Below, in pieces: positions 14,650 through 22,788 of a DNA stretch of 64,000 nucleotides (position 1 is the first letter of the stretch; each line of letters starts with the position of its first letter). A program made the position numbers and the translations under genes. This stretch comes from Streptomyces sp. SM11 (GTDB taxonomy: Bacteria; Actinomycetota; Actinomycetes; Streptomycetales; Streptomycetaceae), in assembly GCF_002910905.1 (NCBI RefSeq), contig NZ_NEUE01000138.1, forward strand, positions 2,208 through 66,207, written 5' to 3'. The notes below the pieces were generated by a model. It saw only the letters and a program-made list of their open reading frames with translations. It was not told the origin of the DNA and searched no databases.

Positions 14650-15234
14650 GTGAAGGAAGCCGTACACATCAGTGGGGTGCCCTCGCCCGGTCCCGATCTC
14701 CAGGAGCTCCTGGTGCGGGTCGCGCGGGGCGACCAGGACGCGTTCGCCACGGTGTACGACGCGGTGAGCGGGCCCGTGCTCGGCCTGGTGCGCAGCGTGC
14801 TCCGCGATCCGGCGCAGTCTGAGGAGGTGGCGCAGGAGGTGCTGGTGGAGGTCTGGCGGACCGCGCCCCGCTTCCAGGCCTCCCGGGGCAGCGCGATGAA
14901 CTGGGTGCTGACCCTGGCCCACCACCGGGCCGTCGACCGGGTCCGCTCGGCCGAGGCCGCGGCAGCCCGGGAGCACAAGGCGGCGCTGCTGGACCGGACG
15001 CCCGCTTTCGACGAGGTGTCCGAACAGGTCGAGACCCGGTTGGAGAGAGAACAGGTACGGCGCTGTATGCGCACCCTGTCCACGCTGCAACGGGAGTCGG
15101 TGACGCTGGCCTACTACCGGGGCCTGACCTACCGTGAGGTTTCCGAACTCCTCGCCGTGCCGCTGGGCACCATCAAGACACGACTCCGCGACGGCCTGAT
15201 CCGCCTTCGCGACTGCCTGGGGGTGAGCGCATGA
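14650..15234 (+). CDS. sigK: ECF RNA polymerase sigma factor SigK
   Basis: A 194-residue group-4 sigma factor of the SigK (ECF19) type. Region 2 is near residues 25-95 (FATVYDAVSGPVLGLV, SEEVAQEVLVEVWRTAPRF). Region 4 is near 135-190 (LAYYRGLTYREVSELLAVP, then GTIKTRLRDGLIRLR). GTG 14650 follows GGGAGG. It overlaps rskA by an ATGA junction, the usual arrangement for a sigma factor and its membrane anti-sigma factor. It should direct transcription from the three CCAATCC-N15-NCGAAY promoters found in this window. Mycobacterial SigK controls MPT70/MPT83 fasciclin proteins and the same lipid genes. Confidence 0.93.
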   Translation: MKEAVHISGVPSPGPDLQELLVRVARGDQDAFATVYDAVSGPVLGLVRSVLRDPAQSEEVAQEVLVEVWRTAPRFQASRGSAMNWVLTLAHHRAVDRVRSAEAAAAREHKAALLDRTPAFDEVSEQVETRLEREQVRRCMRTLSTLQRESVTLAYYRGLTYREVSELLAVPLGTIKTRLRDGLIRLRDCLGVSA

Positions 15235-15983
15235 GTACGGCCGAGCTGCACACGCTGACCGGGGCCTACGCCCTGCATGCGCTGCCGGAGTCCGAACGGC
15301 AGGCGTTCGAGCGGCACCTGGCGGACTGCGAGGCCTGCGCCCAGGAGGTGCGGGAGCTGTCGGCCACCGCCGCCCGGCTCGGCCTCGCCGTCGCCGAGCC
15401 CCCTCCGCGCGAGCTGCGCGAGAGGGTGTTGCGGGAGATCACGACCGTACGCCAGGAGACTCCGGCGCCCGGCAGACGGGAGCGGACCGGCGGGGGCGGA
15501 CGCACCGGCCGGCGGTGGGCCTACGCGCTCGCCGCCTGCATCGCCGCGGCCGCCGCGTTCGGCGGGGTCGCGGTCTGGCAGAACCAGGTGGCGCAGGACG
15601 CCCGGCAGGAGGCCGATCAGGCACAGCGGCAGAACGAGCAGCTGGCACAGGTGCTCTCCGCCCCGGACGCCAGGACCGCATCGGGCGAGCTGACCGGCGG
15701 CGCGCACGGCACCGTTGTCGTCTCGCAGAGCCGGAACCGTGCGGTGTTCCTGGCCTCGGGCATGGAACGGCCGCCGAGCGGCAAGGTCTACCAGCTCTGG
15801 TTCAACGACGAGGGCACGATGCGTTCGGCCGGTCTGATGGACCCGACGGCGAGCGACGACACGGTCCTGCTGGACGGTCCGGTGGACCGGGCGTCCGGGA
15901 TGGGCATCACGGTCGAGCCCGCCGGCGGGTCCGCCGAACCGACCTCGTCGCCGGTGGCGCTGATGGACTTCCCCGCCGCCTGA
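15231..15983 (+). CDS. rskA: Membrane anti-sigma factor RskA
   Basis: A 250-residue anti-sigma-K protein. The cytoplasmic zinc-containing anti-sigma motif is visible as His29, Cys33 and Cys36 (HLADCEAC). One transmembrane helix lies at about residues 96-116, and the extracytoplasmic RskA domain follows (GKVYQLWFNDEGTMRSAGLM). In mycobacteria RskA is cleaved in steps ending with a site-2 protease, which frees SigK. The ATGA overlap with sigK ensures balanced synthesis. The photolyase gene follows after 38 bases without a visible terminator and is probably co-transcribed. Confidence 0.93.
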   Translation: MSTAELHTLTGAYALHALPESERQAFERHLADCEACAQEVRELSATAARLGLAVAEPPPRELRERVLREITTVRQETPAPGRRERTGGGGRTGRRWAYALAACIAAAAAFGGVAVWQNQVAQDARQEADQAQRQNEQLAQVLSAPDARTASGELTGGAHGTVVVSQSRNRAVFLASGMERPPSGKVYQLWFNDEGTMRSAGLMDPTASDDTVLLDGPVDRASGMGITVEPAGGSAEPTSSPVALMDFPAA

Positions 15984-16021
15984 CCGCTCGCCCACGATTA
16001 CCGCAAGGGAGCACCCGTTCC

Positions 16022-17374
16022 ATGAGTGTCGCGGTGGTGCTGTTCACCTCCGACCTGCGAGTCCACGACAACCCGGTGCTGCGTGCCGCCCTGCGGGACG
16101 CGGACGAGGTCGTCCCACTGTTCGTGCGGGACGACGCCGTCCACCGGGCCGGGTTCGACGCGCCCAACCGGCTGGCGTTCCTCGCCGACTGTCTGGGCGC
16201 TCTGGACGCCGGACTCCGCCACCGGGGCGGCCGGCTGGTCGTCCGCCGGGGAGAGGCGGCCACCGCGGTGAAGCGGGTGGCCGAGGAGACCGGGGCGGCC
16301 TCCGTGCACGTCGCCGCCGGGGTCAGCCGGTACGCGGCGCGGCGCGAGGAGCGGATCCGGGAGGCCCTGGCGGGCACCGGGTGCGAACTGCGCGTCCATG
16401 ACGCGGTGGTCACCGCGGTGGCTCCGGGCCGGGTGGTCCCGACCGGCGGCAAGGACCACTTCGCGGTGTTCACCCCGTACTTCCGCCGTTGGGAGGCGGA
16501 GGGAGTACGGGGCACGCTGACGGCTCCGCGGACGGTCCGGGTGCCGGACCGCGTGGCGAGCGACCCGCTCCCGGACCGGGACACGGTCGGGAACCTCTCT
16601 CCCGGTCTCGCCCGGGGCGGCGAGGACGTGGCCCGCAAGCTGGTCACGTCCTGGCTGAACGGACCGATGGCCGGCTACGAGGATGGCCACGACGATCTGG
16701 CCGGGGACGCGACGTCCCGGCTCTCCCCCCATCTGCACTTCGGTACGGTCTCCGCCGCCGAACTGGTCCACCGCGCGCGGGAGAAGGGCGGGCCCGGCGG
16801 CGAGGCGTTCGTGCGACAGCTGGCCTGGCGCGACTTCCACCACCAGGTCCTCGCGGCCCGCCCCGACGCCTCCTGGTCCGACTACCGGCCGCGCCGGGAC
16901 CGCTGGCGCTCCGACGAGGACGAGATCGACGCCTGGCGGACCGGGCGGACGGGCTATCCGCTGGTGGACGCGGCGATGCGGCAGCTCGCGCACGAGGGCT
17001 GGATGCACAACCGGGGCCGGATGCTGGCCGCGAGCTTCCTCACCAAGACGCTGTACGTGGACTGGCGGGTGGGTGCCCGGCACTTTCTGGACCTTCTGGT
17101 CGACGGCGACCTGGCGAACAATCAGCTGAACTGGCAGTGGGTGGCGGGAACCGGCACGGACACCCGGCCCAACCGGGTGCTCAACCCGGTGATCCAGGGC
17201 AAACGCTTCGATCCGCGGGGCGCCTACGTACGGCGTTGGGTGCCGGAGCTGGCGGAGCTGACGGGGGCCGCGATCCACGAGCCCTGGAAGCTGGCGGGCC
17301 TGGACTACCCGGACCCGGTGGTGGACCTGGCCGAGGCCCGGTCCCGGTTCGAGCGCGCCCGCGGCCTGGACTGA
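16022..17374 (+). CDS. phr: Deoxyribodipyrimidine photolyase
   Basis: A 450-residue class I CPD photolyase that splits UV-induced pyrimidine dimers with blue light. The N-terminal antenna-binding domain starts AVVLFTSDLRVHDNPVL. The FAD domain carries RLSPHLHFGTVSAAEL, QLAWRDFHHQVLAARP, the diagnostic GWMHNRGRMLAASFLTK, and DGDLANNQLNWQWVAGTGTD, with the tryptophans expected for electron transfer. It follows sigK-rskA in the same direction. Its inclusion in a SigK operon differs from the mycobacterial locus and suggests a light or photo-oxidative stress role. A strong hairpin ends the transcript. Confidence 0.95.
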   Translation: MSVAVVLFTSDLRVHDNPVLRAALRDADEVVPLFVRDDAVHRAGFDAPNRLAFLADCLGALDAGLRHRGGRLVVRRGEAATAVKRVAEETGAASVHVAAGVSRYAARREERIREALAGTGCELRVHDAVVTAVAPGRVVPTGGKDHFAVFTPYFRRWEAEGVRGTLTAPRTVRVPDRVASDPLPDRDTVGNLSPGLARGGEDVARKLVTSWLNGPMAGYEDGHDDLAGDATSRLSPHLHFGTVSAAELVHRAREKGGPGGEAFVRQLAWRDFHHQVLAARPDASWSDYRPRRDRWRSDEDEIDAWRTGRTGYPLVDAAMRQLAHEGWMHNRGRMLAASFLTKTLYVDWRVGARHFLDLLVDGDLANNQLNWQWVAGTGTDTRPNRVLNPVIQGKRFDPRGAYVRRWVPELAELTGAAIHEPWKLAGLDYPDPVVDLAEARSRFERARGLD

Positions 17375-17392
17375 CCGGACGACGGTACGCGA

Positions 17393-17427
17393 AGGGGCCC
17401 GTACCGCTGGACGCGGAACGGGCCCCT
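17393..17427. terminator. Bidirectional hairpin between phr and DUF1295 gene
   Basis: Arms AGGGGCCCGT and ACGGGCCCCT enclose a further paired CCGC/GCGG core. It sits between the convergent photolyase and DUF1295 genes. Confidence 0.8.
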
Positions 17428-17437
17428 GTCAATGTGC

Positions 17438-18241
17438 TCAGGTGCTTCGCGGCGGCCGGGGGAAGAAGCCGCTGGTCCGCGCGACGTACGCGTCGAACCC
17501 GGGCCGGCCGGCCATATGACGCTCCAGCAGGGCCGCACCGCTGCCCTTCGTCAGCAGGAAGGTCATCACCAGCGGGGCGACGACGGTGGCGGCCGCGGCC
17601 GCCGGGGACTGGCAGACCAGAAGGAACAGGCCCCACCAGACGCAGAAGTCGCCGAAGTAGTTCGGATGGCGGGTCCAGGACCACAGCCCCCGGTCCATGA
17701 TCTTCCCCTGGTTGGCGGGGTCGGCCTTGAACCGGGCCAGCTGTGCGTCGCCGATCGCCTCGAAGGCGAGCCCGACCGCCCACAGGAGCACCCCGGCCCA
17801 GGCCCACCAGGCCAGGGGCGCGGTGAGGTACTGCGCGGCCTGCACCGGCAGCGAGACGAGCCAGACCAGCGCGCCCTGGAGCAGATACACCTTGCGCAGG
17901 GCGTACAGGTCAGGGTTACCGGGGGCCTTGGCCAGCATCTTCGCGTAGCGCGGGTCCTCCCCGTGGCCCCGGCCGCGCCGCCCGATGTGGACGGCGAGGC
18001 GCAGCCCCCAGATCACGGTCAGCGCGGTCACCAGGAGCCTGCGGCCGTCGTCGCCCGCGCCCGCCGAGAGGCCGTAGGAGACCAGGGCGACGGCGGCGAA
18101 CCCGACGCCCCAGGCGATGTCGACGATCCGGTGCACCCCCTTGTTCAGGGCGACGGCGAAGGTGACGAGCATGACACCGAGGGCGGCGACGGCCGCGCCC
18201 GCGAGCCCGTTCGCGAACGCTTCCCAGGCGAAGCCGCTCAC
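17438..18241 (-). CDS. DUF1295 (steroid 5-alpha-reductase-like) membrane protein
   Basis: A 267-residue polytopic membrane protein of the DUF1295/isoprenylcysteine methyltransferase-like fold. The C-terminal signature GLWSWTRHPNYFGDFCVWWG is diagnostic. Earlier KGVHRIVDIAWGVGF and LRLAVHIGRRGRGHGEDPRY are also typical. Homologues sit with CFA-type methyltransferases and are thought to act on modified fatty acids or lipids. It starts with GTG behind GGGAG, 147 bases after the methyltransferase stop. In Mycobacterium the equivalent gene is, from memory, Rv0446c next to sigK. It is the last gene of the lipid operon. Confidence 0.88.
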   Translation of the reverse strand: MSGFAWEAFANGLAGAAVAALGVMLVTFAVALNKGVHRIVDIAWGVGFAAVALVSYGLSAGAGDDGRRLLVTALTVIWGLRLAVHIGRRGRGHGEDPRYAKMLAKAPGNPDLYALRKVYLLQGALVWLVSLPVQAAQYLTAPLAWWAWAGVLLWAVGLAFEAIGDAQLARFKADPANQGKIMDRGLWSWTRHPNYFGDFCVWWGLFLLVCQSPAAAAATVVAPLVMTFLLTKGSGAALLERHMAGRPGFDAYVARTSGFFPRPPRST

Positions 18242-18388
18242 CGGTCCGCTCCCGGGTCCCCCGGTGCGTACCGGTCCCGCCGGGTGGCCGGCATCGGCGG
18301 CCGGGGCCGGCCAGCGCTCTGCGGGTTCGCGCAGGGACGGTGGGCGCGTCGGGAGGTCCGGTCTCGCTGGGCCTGGTGGCGACGGTGG

Positions 18389-19654
18389 TCACTCGGTCTC
18401 CTCGCGGGTCAGCAGCAGTTGCTGCACATCGAGATAGCCGGAGCGGAAACCCGCTTCGGAGTAGGCGAGATAGAAGGTCCACATCCGGCGGAAGACGGCG
18501 TCGAAGCCGAGGGCGTCGGCCTCGGCGGCCCGTTCGGTGAACCTCTCCCGCCACAGCCGGAGCGTCTCGGCGTAGTGCGCGCCGAAGCCGATGCGCTGGG
18601 TGGTGCGCAGGCGGGTGTGGCCGGTGGTGATCCGCTCCACCGCCTCGGTGGAGGGCAGCAGTCCGCCGGGGAAGATGTACTTCTGGATCCAGGTGTACGT
18701 GGAACGGCTGGCGCGCAGCCGGTCGTCGGGCATGGTGATGGCCTGGAGGGCGATCCGGCCGCCAGGGGCCAGCACGCGGTCCAGGGTCCCGAAGTAGACC
18801 GGCCAGAACTCCTCGCCGACCGCCTCGACCATCTCGACGTTGACGATGGCGTCGTAGTCGCCGGTGACCCGGCGGTAGTCGCTCAGCCGCACCTCGACGC
18901 GGTCCTCGTACCCGGCCGCGCGGATGCGGGCACGGGCCAGTTCGCGCTGTTCGGCGGAGAGGGTGACGGTGACGACCCGGGCGCCGCGGGCGGCCGCGCG
19001 GATGGCCAGTTCGCCCCAGCCGGTGCCGATCTCCAGAAGGCGGGTGCCCTCGCCGACCCCGGCCGCGTCCAGCAGCCGGTCGATCTTGCGGTGCTGGGCG
19101 GCGGGCAGCAGGTCGTACTCGGCGGGGAAACCGCGGAAGACGGCGGAGGAGTAGGAGAGCGTCTCGTCGAGAAAGAGGGCGAAGAGCTCGTTGGACAGGT
19201 CGTAGTGGTGACTGATGTTGTCCCGGGAGCCTTCGGGGGTGTTCATCTGCGCGGCGGGCCTGCGCAGCGCCCAGACCCCGCGCAGGCGTTGCAGCGGCCG
19301 GGGGACGAGGGCGGCGGCGTTGTCGGCGAACACGGTCAGCACGCCGACGAGGTCCGGCGCGTCCCACTCCCCCGCCATGTAGGACTCGCCGAAGCCGATG
19401 AGCCCGCTCGCGCCGATCCGGCGGAAGAAGGCGTCGGGGTCGTGGATGGCCATGAGCGGCCCGCCGAGGCCTGTGTCCTGCGTGCCCGCGAGGCGGGCGC
19501 GCAGGGGGAGCCGGCTCAGCGTCCGGCGGACGACACGTTCGGCGACGGCGGTCCGGGCGCGGGAGACCCGGGGGAGGGTGACGACGTCGGGCCAGCGTTC
19601 CGGGTCGGTCCCGGGGGTGTGTTCTGCCGGCGGCGCAGAGGTGGGCGCGGTCAC
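18389..19654 (-). CDS. Cyclopropane-fatty-acid-synthase-type methyltransferase
   Basis: A 421-residue SAM-dependent methyltransferase of the CFA/UfaA1 group. Motif I is LLEIGTGWGELA near residue 208. NISHHYDLSNELFALFLDETLSYSS is the conserved substrate-region stretch, and IQKYIFPGGLLPS and RMWTFYLAYSEAGFRSGYLDV complete the family pattern. Such enzymes add a methylene or methyl group to unsaturated fatty acyl chains; mycobacterial UfaA1 has been linked to 10-methylstearate. GTG 19654 overlaps the DUF1365 stop in a GTGA junction, which fixes the start. It is part of the four-gene SigK-type operon. Confidence 0.92.
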   Translation of the reverse strand: MTAPTSAPPAEHTPGTDPERWPDVVTLPRVSRARTAVAERVVRRTLSRLPLRARLAGTQDTGLGGPLMAIHDPDAFFRRIGASGLIGFGESYMAGEWDAPDLVGVLTVFADNAAALVPRPLQRLRGVWALRRPAAQMNTPEGSRDNISHHYDLSNELFALFLDETLSYSSAVFRGFPAEYDLLPAAQHRKIDRLLDAAGVGEGTRLLEIGTGWGELAIRAAARGARVVTVTLSAEQRELARARIRAAGYEDRVEVRLSDYRRVTGDYDAIVNVEMVEAVGEEFWPVYFGTLDRVLAPGGRIALQAITMPDDRLRASRSTYTWIQKYIFPGGLLPSTEAVERITTGHTRLRTTQRIGFGAHYAETLRLWRERFTERAAEADALGFDAVFRRMWTFYLAYSEAGFRSGYLDVQQLLLTREETE

Positions 19655-20373
19655 TGCATGCCTTCCTGCGGGCGGTGCGGGGGACGGGGCTGCACGGGGA
19701 GCCCGCGCAGGTGGAGACGGATGCCGTGCAGGCGGATCGCGGCGGAGACGAGGACGGTGGAGAGGGGGTGCCGCAGGGCGAGGCGCACCAGCTCGCGAGG
19801 GGTGGCCGGGCGGCGGCGGCCCCGTACGGTCGCGGTGAACGGGCGCGGACCTTCCCGCTCCAGACAGACACTCAGGTCGAGACGGGACCCGGGTTCGGGC
19901 AGCCGCATCCGGTAGCCGCCGTCCACGGGGAAGAACGGCGAGACGTAGAACTCCTTGCCGGTCGCGGCTCGGTGGTCCCCGTCGGGACGCAGCAGGTAGC
20001 CGTGCCGTCCGCCGTACGTGTTGTGCACCTCGGCGACGACGCAGAGGGGGCTGCCGTCGGCGCGGTGGCACCAGTAGACGGTGATCGGGTTGAAGACGTA
20101 CCCGAACACCCGGGCGTGGGTGAGCATGGTGACGGTCCCGTCGCCGAGCTCCACCCCCCGCGCACGCAGGAAGCGTTCGAGCCCGGCCCGGATGGTGGGC
20201 GCGGTACCGCCGAAGTGGTCACGGGCATCGAACCGGGCCAGCGGCCGCAGGGCGCGCGGCAGCCGGGGCGGCCGGTCGGGGTCGATCAGCCACAGATACG
20301 TACGGTGCCGGAACGCGTACTTCGTGGGCCGGTTCCGTACGTGCGTGATGGTGCACGGATAAAGGGCGTTCAC
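19651..20373 (-). CDS. DUF1365 family protein
   Basis: A 240-residue DUF1365 protein. It begins ALYPCTITHVRNRP and continues with FRHRTYLWLIDPD, VTMLTHARVFGYVFNPITVY and EVHNTYGGRHGYLL, all characteristic of the family. Its biochemical role is unknown, but it is almost always next to an FAD amine-oxidase-like protein and a CFA-type methyltransferase, so it is presumed to help in lipid modification. GTG 20373 overlaps the oxidoreductase stop (GTGA) and its own stop overlaps the methyltransferase start. Both couplings support a single operon. Confidence 0.88.
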   Translation of the reverse strand: MNALYPCTITHVRNRPTKYAFRHRTYLWLIDPDRPPRLPRALRPLARFDARDHFGGTAPTIRAGLERFLRARGVELGDGTVTMLTHARVFGYVFNPITVYWCHRADGSPLCVVAEVHNTYGGRHGYLLRPDGDHRAATGKEFYVSPFFPVDGGYRMRLPEPGSRLDLSVCLEREGPRPFTATVRGRRRPATPRELVRLALRHPLSTVLVSAAIRLHGIRLHLRGLPVQPRPPHRPQEGMQ

Positions 20374-21643
20374 CACCTCACCCCCAGGGCGGCGGCGGCC
20401 TCGGCCCCCGAACGGCAGCCGTCCTCGTGGAACCCCCAGCCGTGGTACGCCCCCGCGTAGGCGGTGACGGGACCGGACAGGGCGGGCAGCCGGGCCTGGG
20501 CGGCTACCGACTCCGGGGTGTAGACGGGGTGCTCGTAGACCATGCGGGCGCGTACGGAGGCGGGGTCGACCCGGTCGGAGCCGTTCAGCGTGACCACGAA
20601 GGTCTCGGGCGCGTCGAGCCGTTGGAGCCGGTTCATGTCGTAGCTGACGGTCACGTGGTCGGCGTCGGCGGCGCACGAGAGCATCAGGTAGTTCCAGGAG
20701 GCCCGGGCCCCCGGGCACGGGGCAGCAGGGCGGTGTCCGTGTGCAGCAGGGTCGGGTTGCGGGAGTACCGGAACGCGCCGAGCGTGCCGCGCTCGGCGTC
20801 GGTCGGGTCGGCGAGCAGCCGCAGCGCCTGGTCGGGGTGGGTGGCGATGACGACGGAGTCGTACGGGGTGGTCGTGCCGTCCTCGGTGGTGACGTCGACG
20901 CCGTCCGTGTGCCGGGTGATCGCGCGCACCGGGGCCGCGCTGTGCACGGCGGTGAGCTGCTTGACGACCCGGTCGACGTAATCGCGTGACCCGCCGGTGA
21001 CGGTGCGCCAGACCGGGGAGCCGCCGACGGCGAGCATGCCGTGGTGGGCGAGGAACCGGAAGAGGTAGCGGGCCGGGTAGCGCAGGGCGGTGACCGGGTC
21101 GCAGGACCAGACGGCGGAGACCATGGGGGTGAGGAAGTGGGCGTGGAAGTACGGCGAGAAGCGCCCTCGCCGGGCGAACTCCCCCAGCGTCATCTCGCCC
21201 GCACCGCTCTCCGGCAGCGCCTGCAGGGCCCGTGCGGCGCGGTGGAACCGAGGCACCTCGGCGAGCATCCGCAGATAGCGGCCGCGCACGACGGAACCCG
21301 GCTGCGCGAAGAGCCCGGCCGGGCCGCGCGCCCCCGCGTACTCGAGGCCGCATCCCTCGCACCGTACGGACATCGACATCTCGGACTCCTGCGTGGCGAC
21401 GCCGAGTTCGTCGAAGAGCCGCAGCAGATGGGGGTACGTCCGCCGGTTGTGCACGATGAACCCGGAGTCGACGCGGTGCACCCGGCCGTCGGAAGCGCCC
21501 AGATCATGAGTGTGGGCGTGGCCTCCGGCACGGCCGTCCGCTTCGTACAGCGTCACCTCGTGGGCGCCCCGGAGAACGTGGGCGGCGGTGAGTCCCGCCA
21601 CTCCGGCTCCCACCACGGCCGTCCGCCGCCTTTGCCCTGCCAT
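20370..21643 (-). pseudogene. FAD-dependent oxidoreductase (COG2907-like), frameshifted
   Basis: Two frames together encode one flavoprotein related to amine oxidases. The N-terminal frame starts at ATG 21643 behind GGAGGGAG. It has the FAD dinucleotide fold (VVGAGVAGLTAAHVL, then VTLYEADGRAGGHAHT) and runs to ALLPRARG. Homologous sequence then resumes in another frame as ARASWNYLMLSCAADAD and continues to the expected C-terminus. The break falls in a C5 run at 20708-20712 (G5 on the coding strand). One extra G would restore a 424-residue reading frame. This may be a sequencing error or a genuine recent mutation. It is the first gene of the lipid operon. Confidence 0.85.
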
Positions 21644-21704
21644 TCCGGCTCCCTCCGGTCCTTCCACGCTGGTCGGAGCGCTGATGGAGTGCTCCTTACC
21701 GTCC

Positions 21705-21732
21705 ATTCGTGGCCGACGCCCGGAAGGATTGG
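21705..21732 (-). promoter_or_regulatory. SigK-type promoter of the lipid-modification operon
   Basis: On the minus strand CCAATCC, 15 bases and ACGAAT reproduce the sigK promoter with identical spacing. It lies about 60 bases before the oxidoreductase start and should drive the four-gene operon. Confidence 0.72.
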
Positions 21733-21777
21733 TCGGGTCGCCGAATCCGATCCGATCGGGTGAAGGGGAGCCCGGGA

Positions 21778-21805
21778 CCAATCCGCCGGCCGACCGGCGT
21801 CGAAC
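21778..21805 (+). promoter_or_regulatory. SigK-type promoter of the fasciclin gene
   Basis: CCAATCC, 15 bases and TCGAAC on the plus strand form a third copy of the motif, divergent from the lipid-operon promoter and 45 bases from it. The implied leader to the fasciclin ATG is about 230 bases, which contains nothing else I can identify. Confidence 0.65.
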
Positions 21806-22045
21806 CCCCTGTGTGAGAGCGGACCGGAACGACGCGCGGATGGAGGTCGCTGCTGCCCCGGCGGTCCCGCTCGGCGCGTGCCGTGGTCACCGCGCCCGGC
21901 GGCCCCGCCGCCGGATGCGGAGTGCGCCGCCGCGTCGCCCCGGTACGCCGTACGGATCCGGCCGGCGCCCGGCAGGCGGCAGTCCCCCGCCCCTCGCCCC
22001 ACCCTCCGCTCTTCGCACCACAACCTTCGATCCAGGAGAAACTCC

Positions 22046-22693
22046 ATGAACACGCTCCTCTTCCGCCGCGCGGCCGTCGCCGTTTCCGCAGCCGCTGTGC
22101 TGCCTCTGACGCTGACCGCCTGCTCGTCGGACGATTCCTCCAAGGACTCGGCGGCAGGCTCGACGCCCAGCGCGTCCGCGCCGGCGAGCCCCTCGGCCGA
22201 TGACTCGATGCCCGTGGACGAGCCGTTCGGCCCGGCCTGTGCGTCGGTGCCGAAGGAGGGCGCGGGCTCGTTCGACGGCATGGCGCAGGACCCGGTCGCC
22301 ACGGCCGCCTCGAACAACGAGGAGCTGTCGACGCTGGTGGCCGCCGCGCAGCAGGCCGGCCTGGTCGACACGCTCAACAACGCCGAGAACATCACGGTGT
22401 TCGCCCCGACCAACGATGCGTTCGCGAAGATCCCGAAGGCCGACCTGGACGCGCTGCTGGCGGACAAGGCCGAGCTCACCAAGGTCCTCACCTACCACGT
22501 GGTGGGCGAGAAGCTGACCCCGCGGCAGCTGGAGAAGGGGTCCTTCGACACGCTGGAGAAGAGCAAGCTGACGACGACCGGCTCCGGCGTCGAGTACACC
22601 GTGAACGACTCCTCGAAGGTCGTCTGCGGCAACGTCCCGACCGCCAACGCGACGGTCTACATCGTCGACACGGTCCTGATGCCCCCGAAGTAG
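22046..22693 (+). CDS. Fasciclin-domain lipoprotein (MPT70/MPT83-like)
   Basis: A 215-residue exported lipoprotein. A signal peptide ends in the lipobox LTAC with Cys26 as the lipidated residue, followed by a Ser/Asp/Pro-rich linker. A single fasciclin (FAS1) domain spans about residues 74-215: ENITVFAPTNDAFAKIP, VLTYHVVGEKL, and the C-terminal NATVYIVDTVLMPP. AGGAGA precedes ATG 22046. Mycobacterial MPT83 and MPT70, the main SigK targets, have this architecture. Together with the upstream SigK-type promoter this supports membership of the regulon. Its role at the cell surface is not known. Confidence 0.93.
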   Translation: MNTLLFRRAAVAVSAAAVLPLTLTACSSDDSSKDSAAGSTPSASAPASPSADDSMPVDEPFGPACASVPKEGAGSFDGMAQDPVATAASNNEELSTLVAAAQQAGLVDTLNNAENITVFAPTNDAFAKIPKADLDALLADKAELTKVLTYHVVGEKLTPRQLEKGSFDTLEKSKLTTTGSGVEYTVNDSSKVVCGNVPTANATVYIVDTVLMPPK

Positions 22694-22716
22694 CCCCACG
22701 GGAATCCCCACGGACG

Positions 22717-22754
22717 GGGGCGGGAAGCCGCATCGCGAAGCGGCTCCCCGCCCC
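22717..22754. terminator. Hairpin terminator after the fasciclin gene
   Basis: Arms GGGGCGGGAAGCCGC and GCGGCTCCCCGCCCC pair with one mismatch, 23 bases after the fasciclin stop codon. Confidence 0.75.
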
Positions 22755-22776
22755 TCGTCGTGCGCGGGCGCTGCTC

Positions 22777-22782
22777 TAGCCT
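22777..22782 (+). promoter_or_regulatory. -10 element of a probable leaderless transcript
   Basis: TAGCCT lies 6 bases before the ADP-ribosylglycohydrolase ATG. There is no ribosome-binding site in between, so translation probably starts at the first base of the mRNA. Confidence 0.45.
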
Positions 22783-22788
22783 GACCGG

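Noticed and set aside
18242-18392. A GTG start overlapping the methyltransferase stop (18392) that might begin the next gene
   Set aside because: The frame does not join the DUF1295 frame, and DUF1295 has a good start at 18241 with its own ribosome-binding site.
21840-22049. 69-codon frame coupled to the fasciclin start
   Set aside because: Pro/Arg-rich composition, weak ribosome-binding site and no recognisable domain; the ATGA overlap may be chance.
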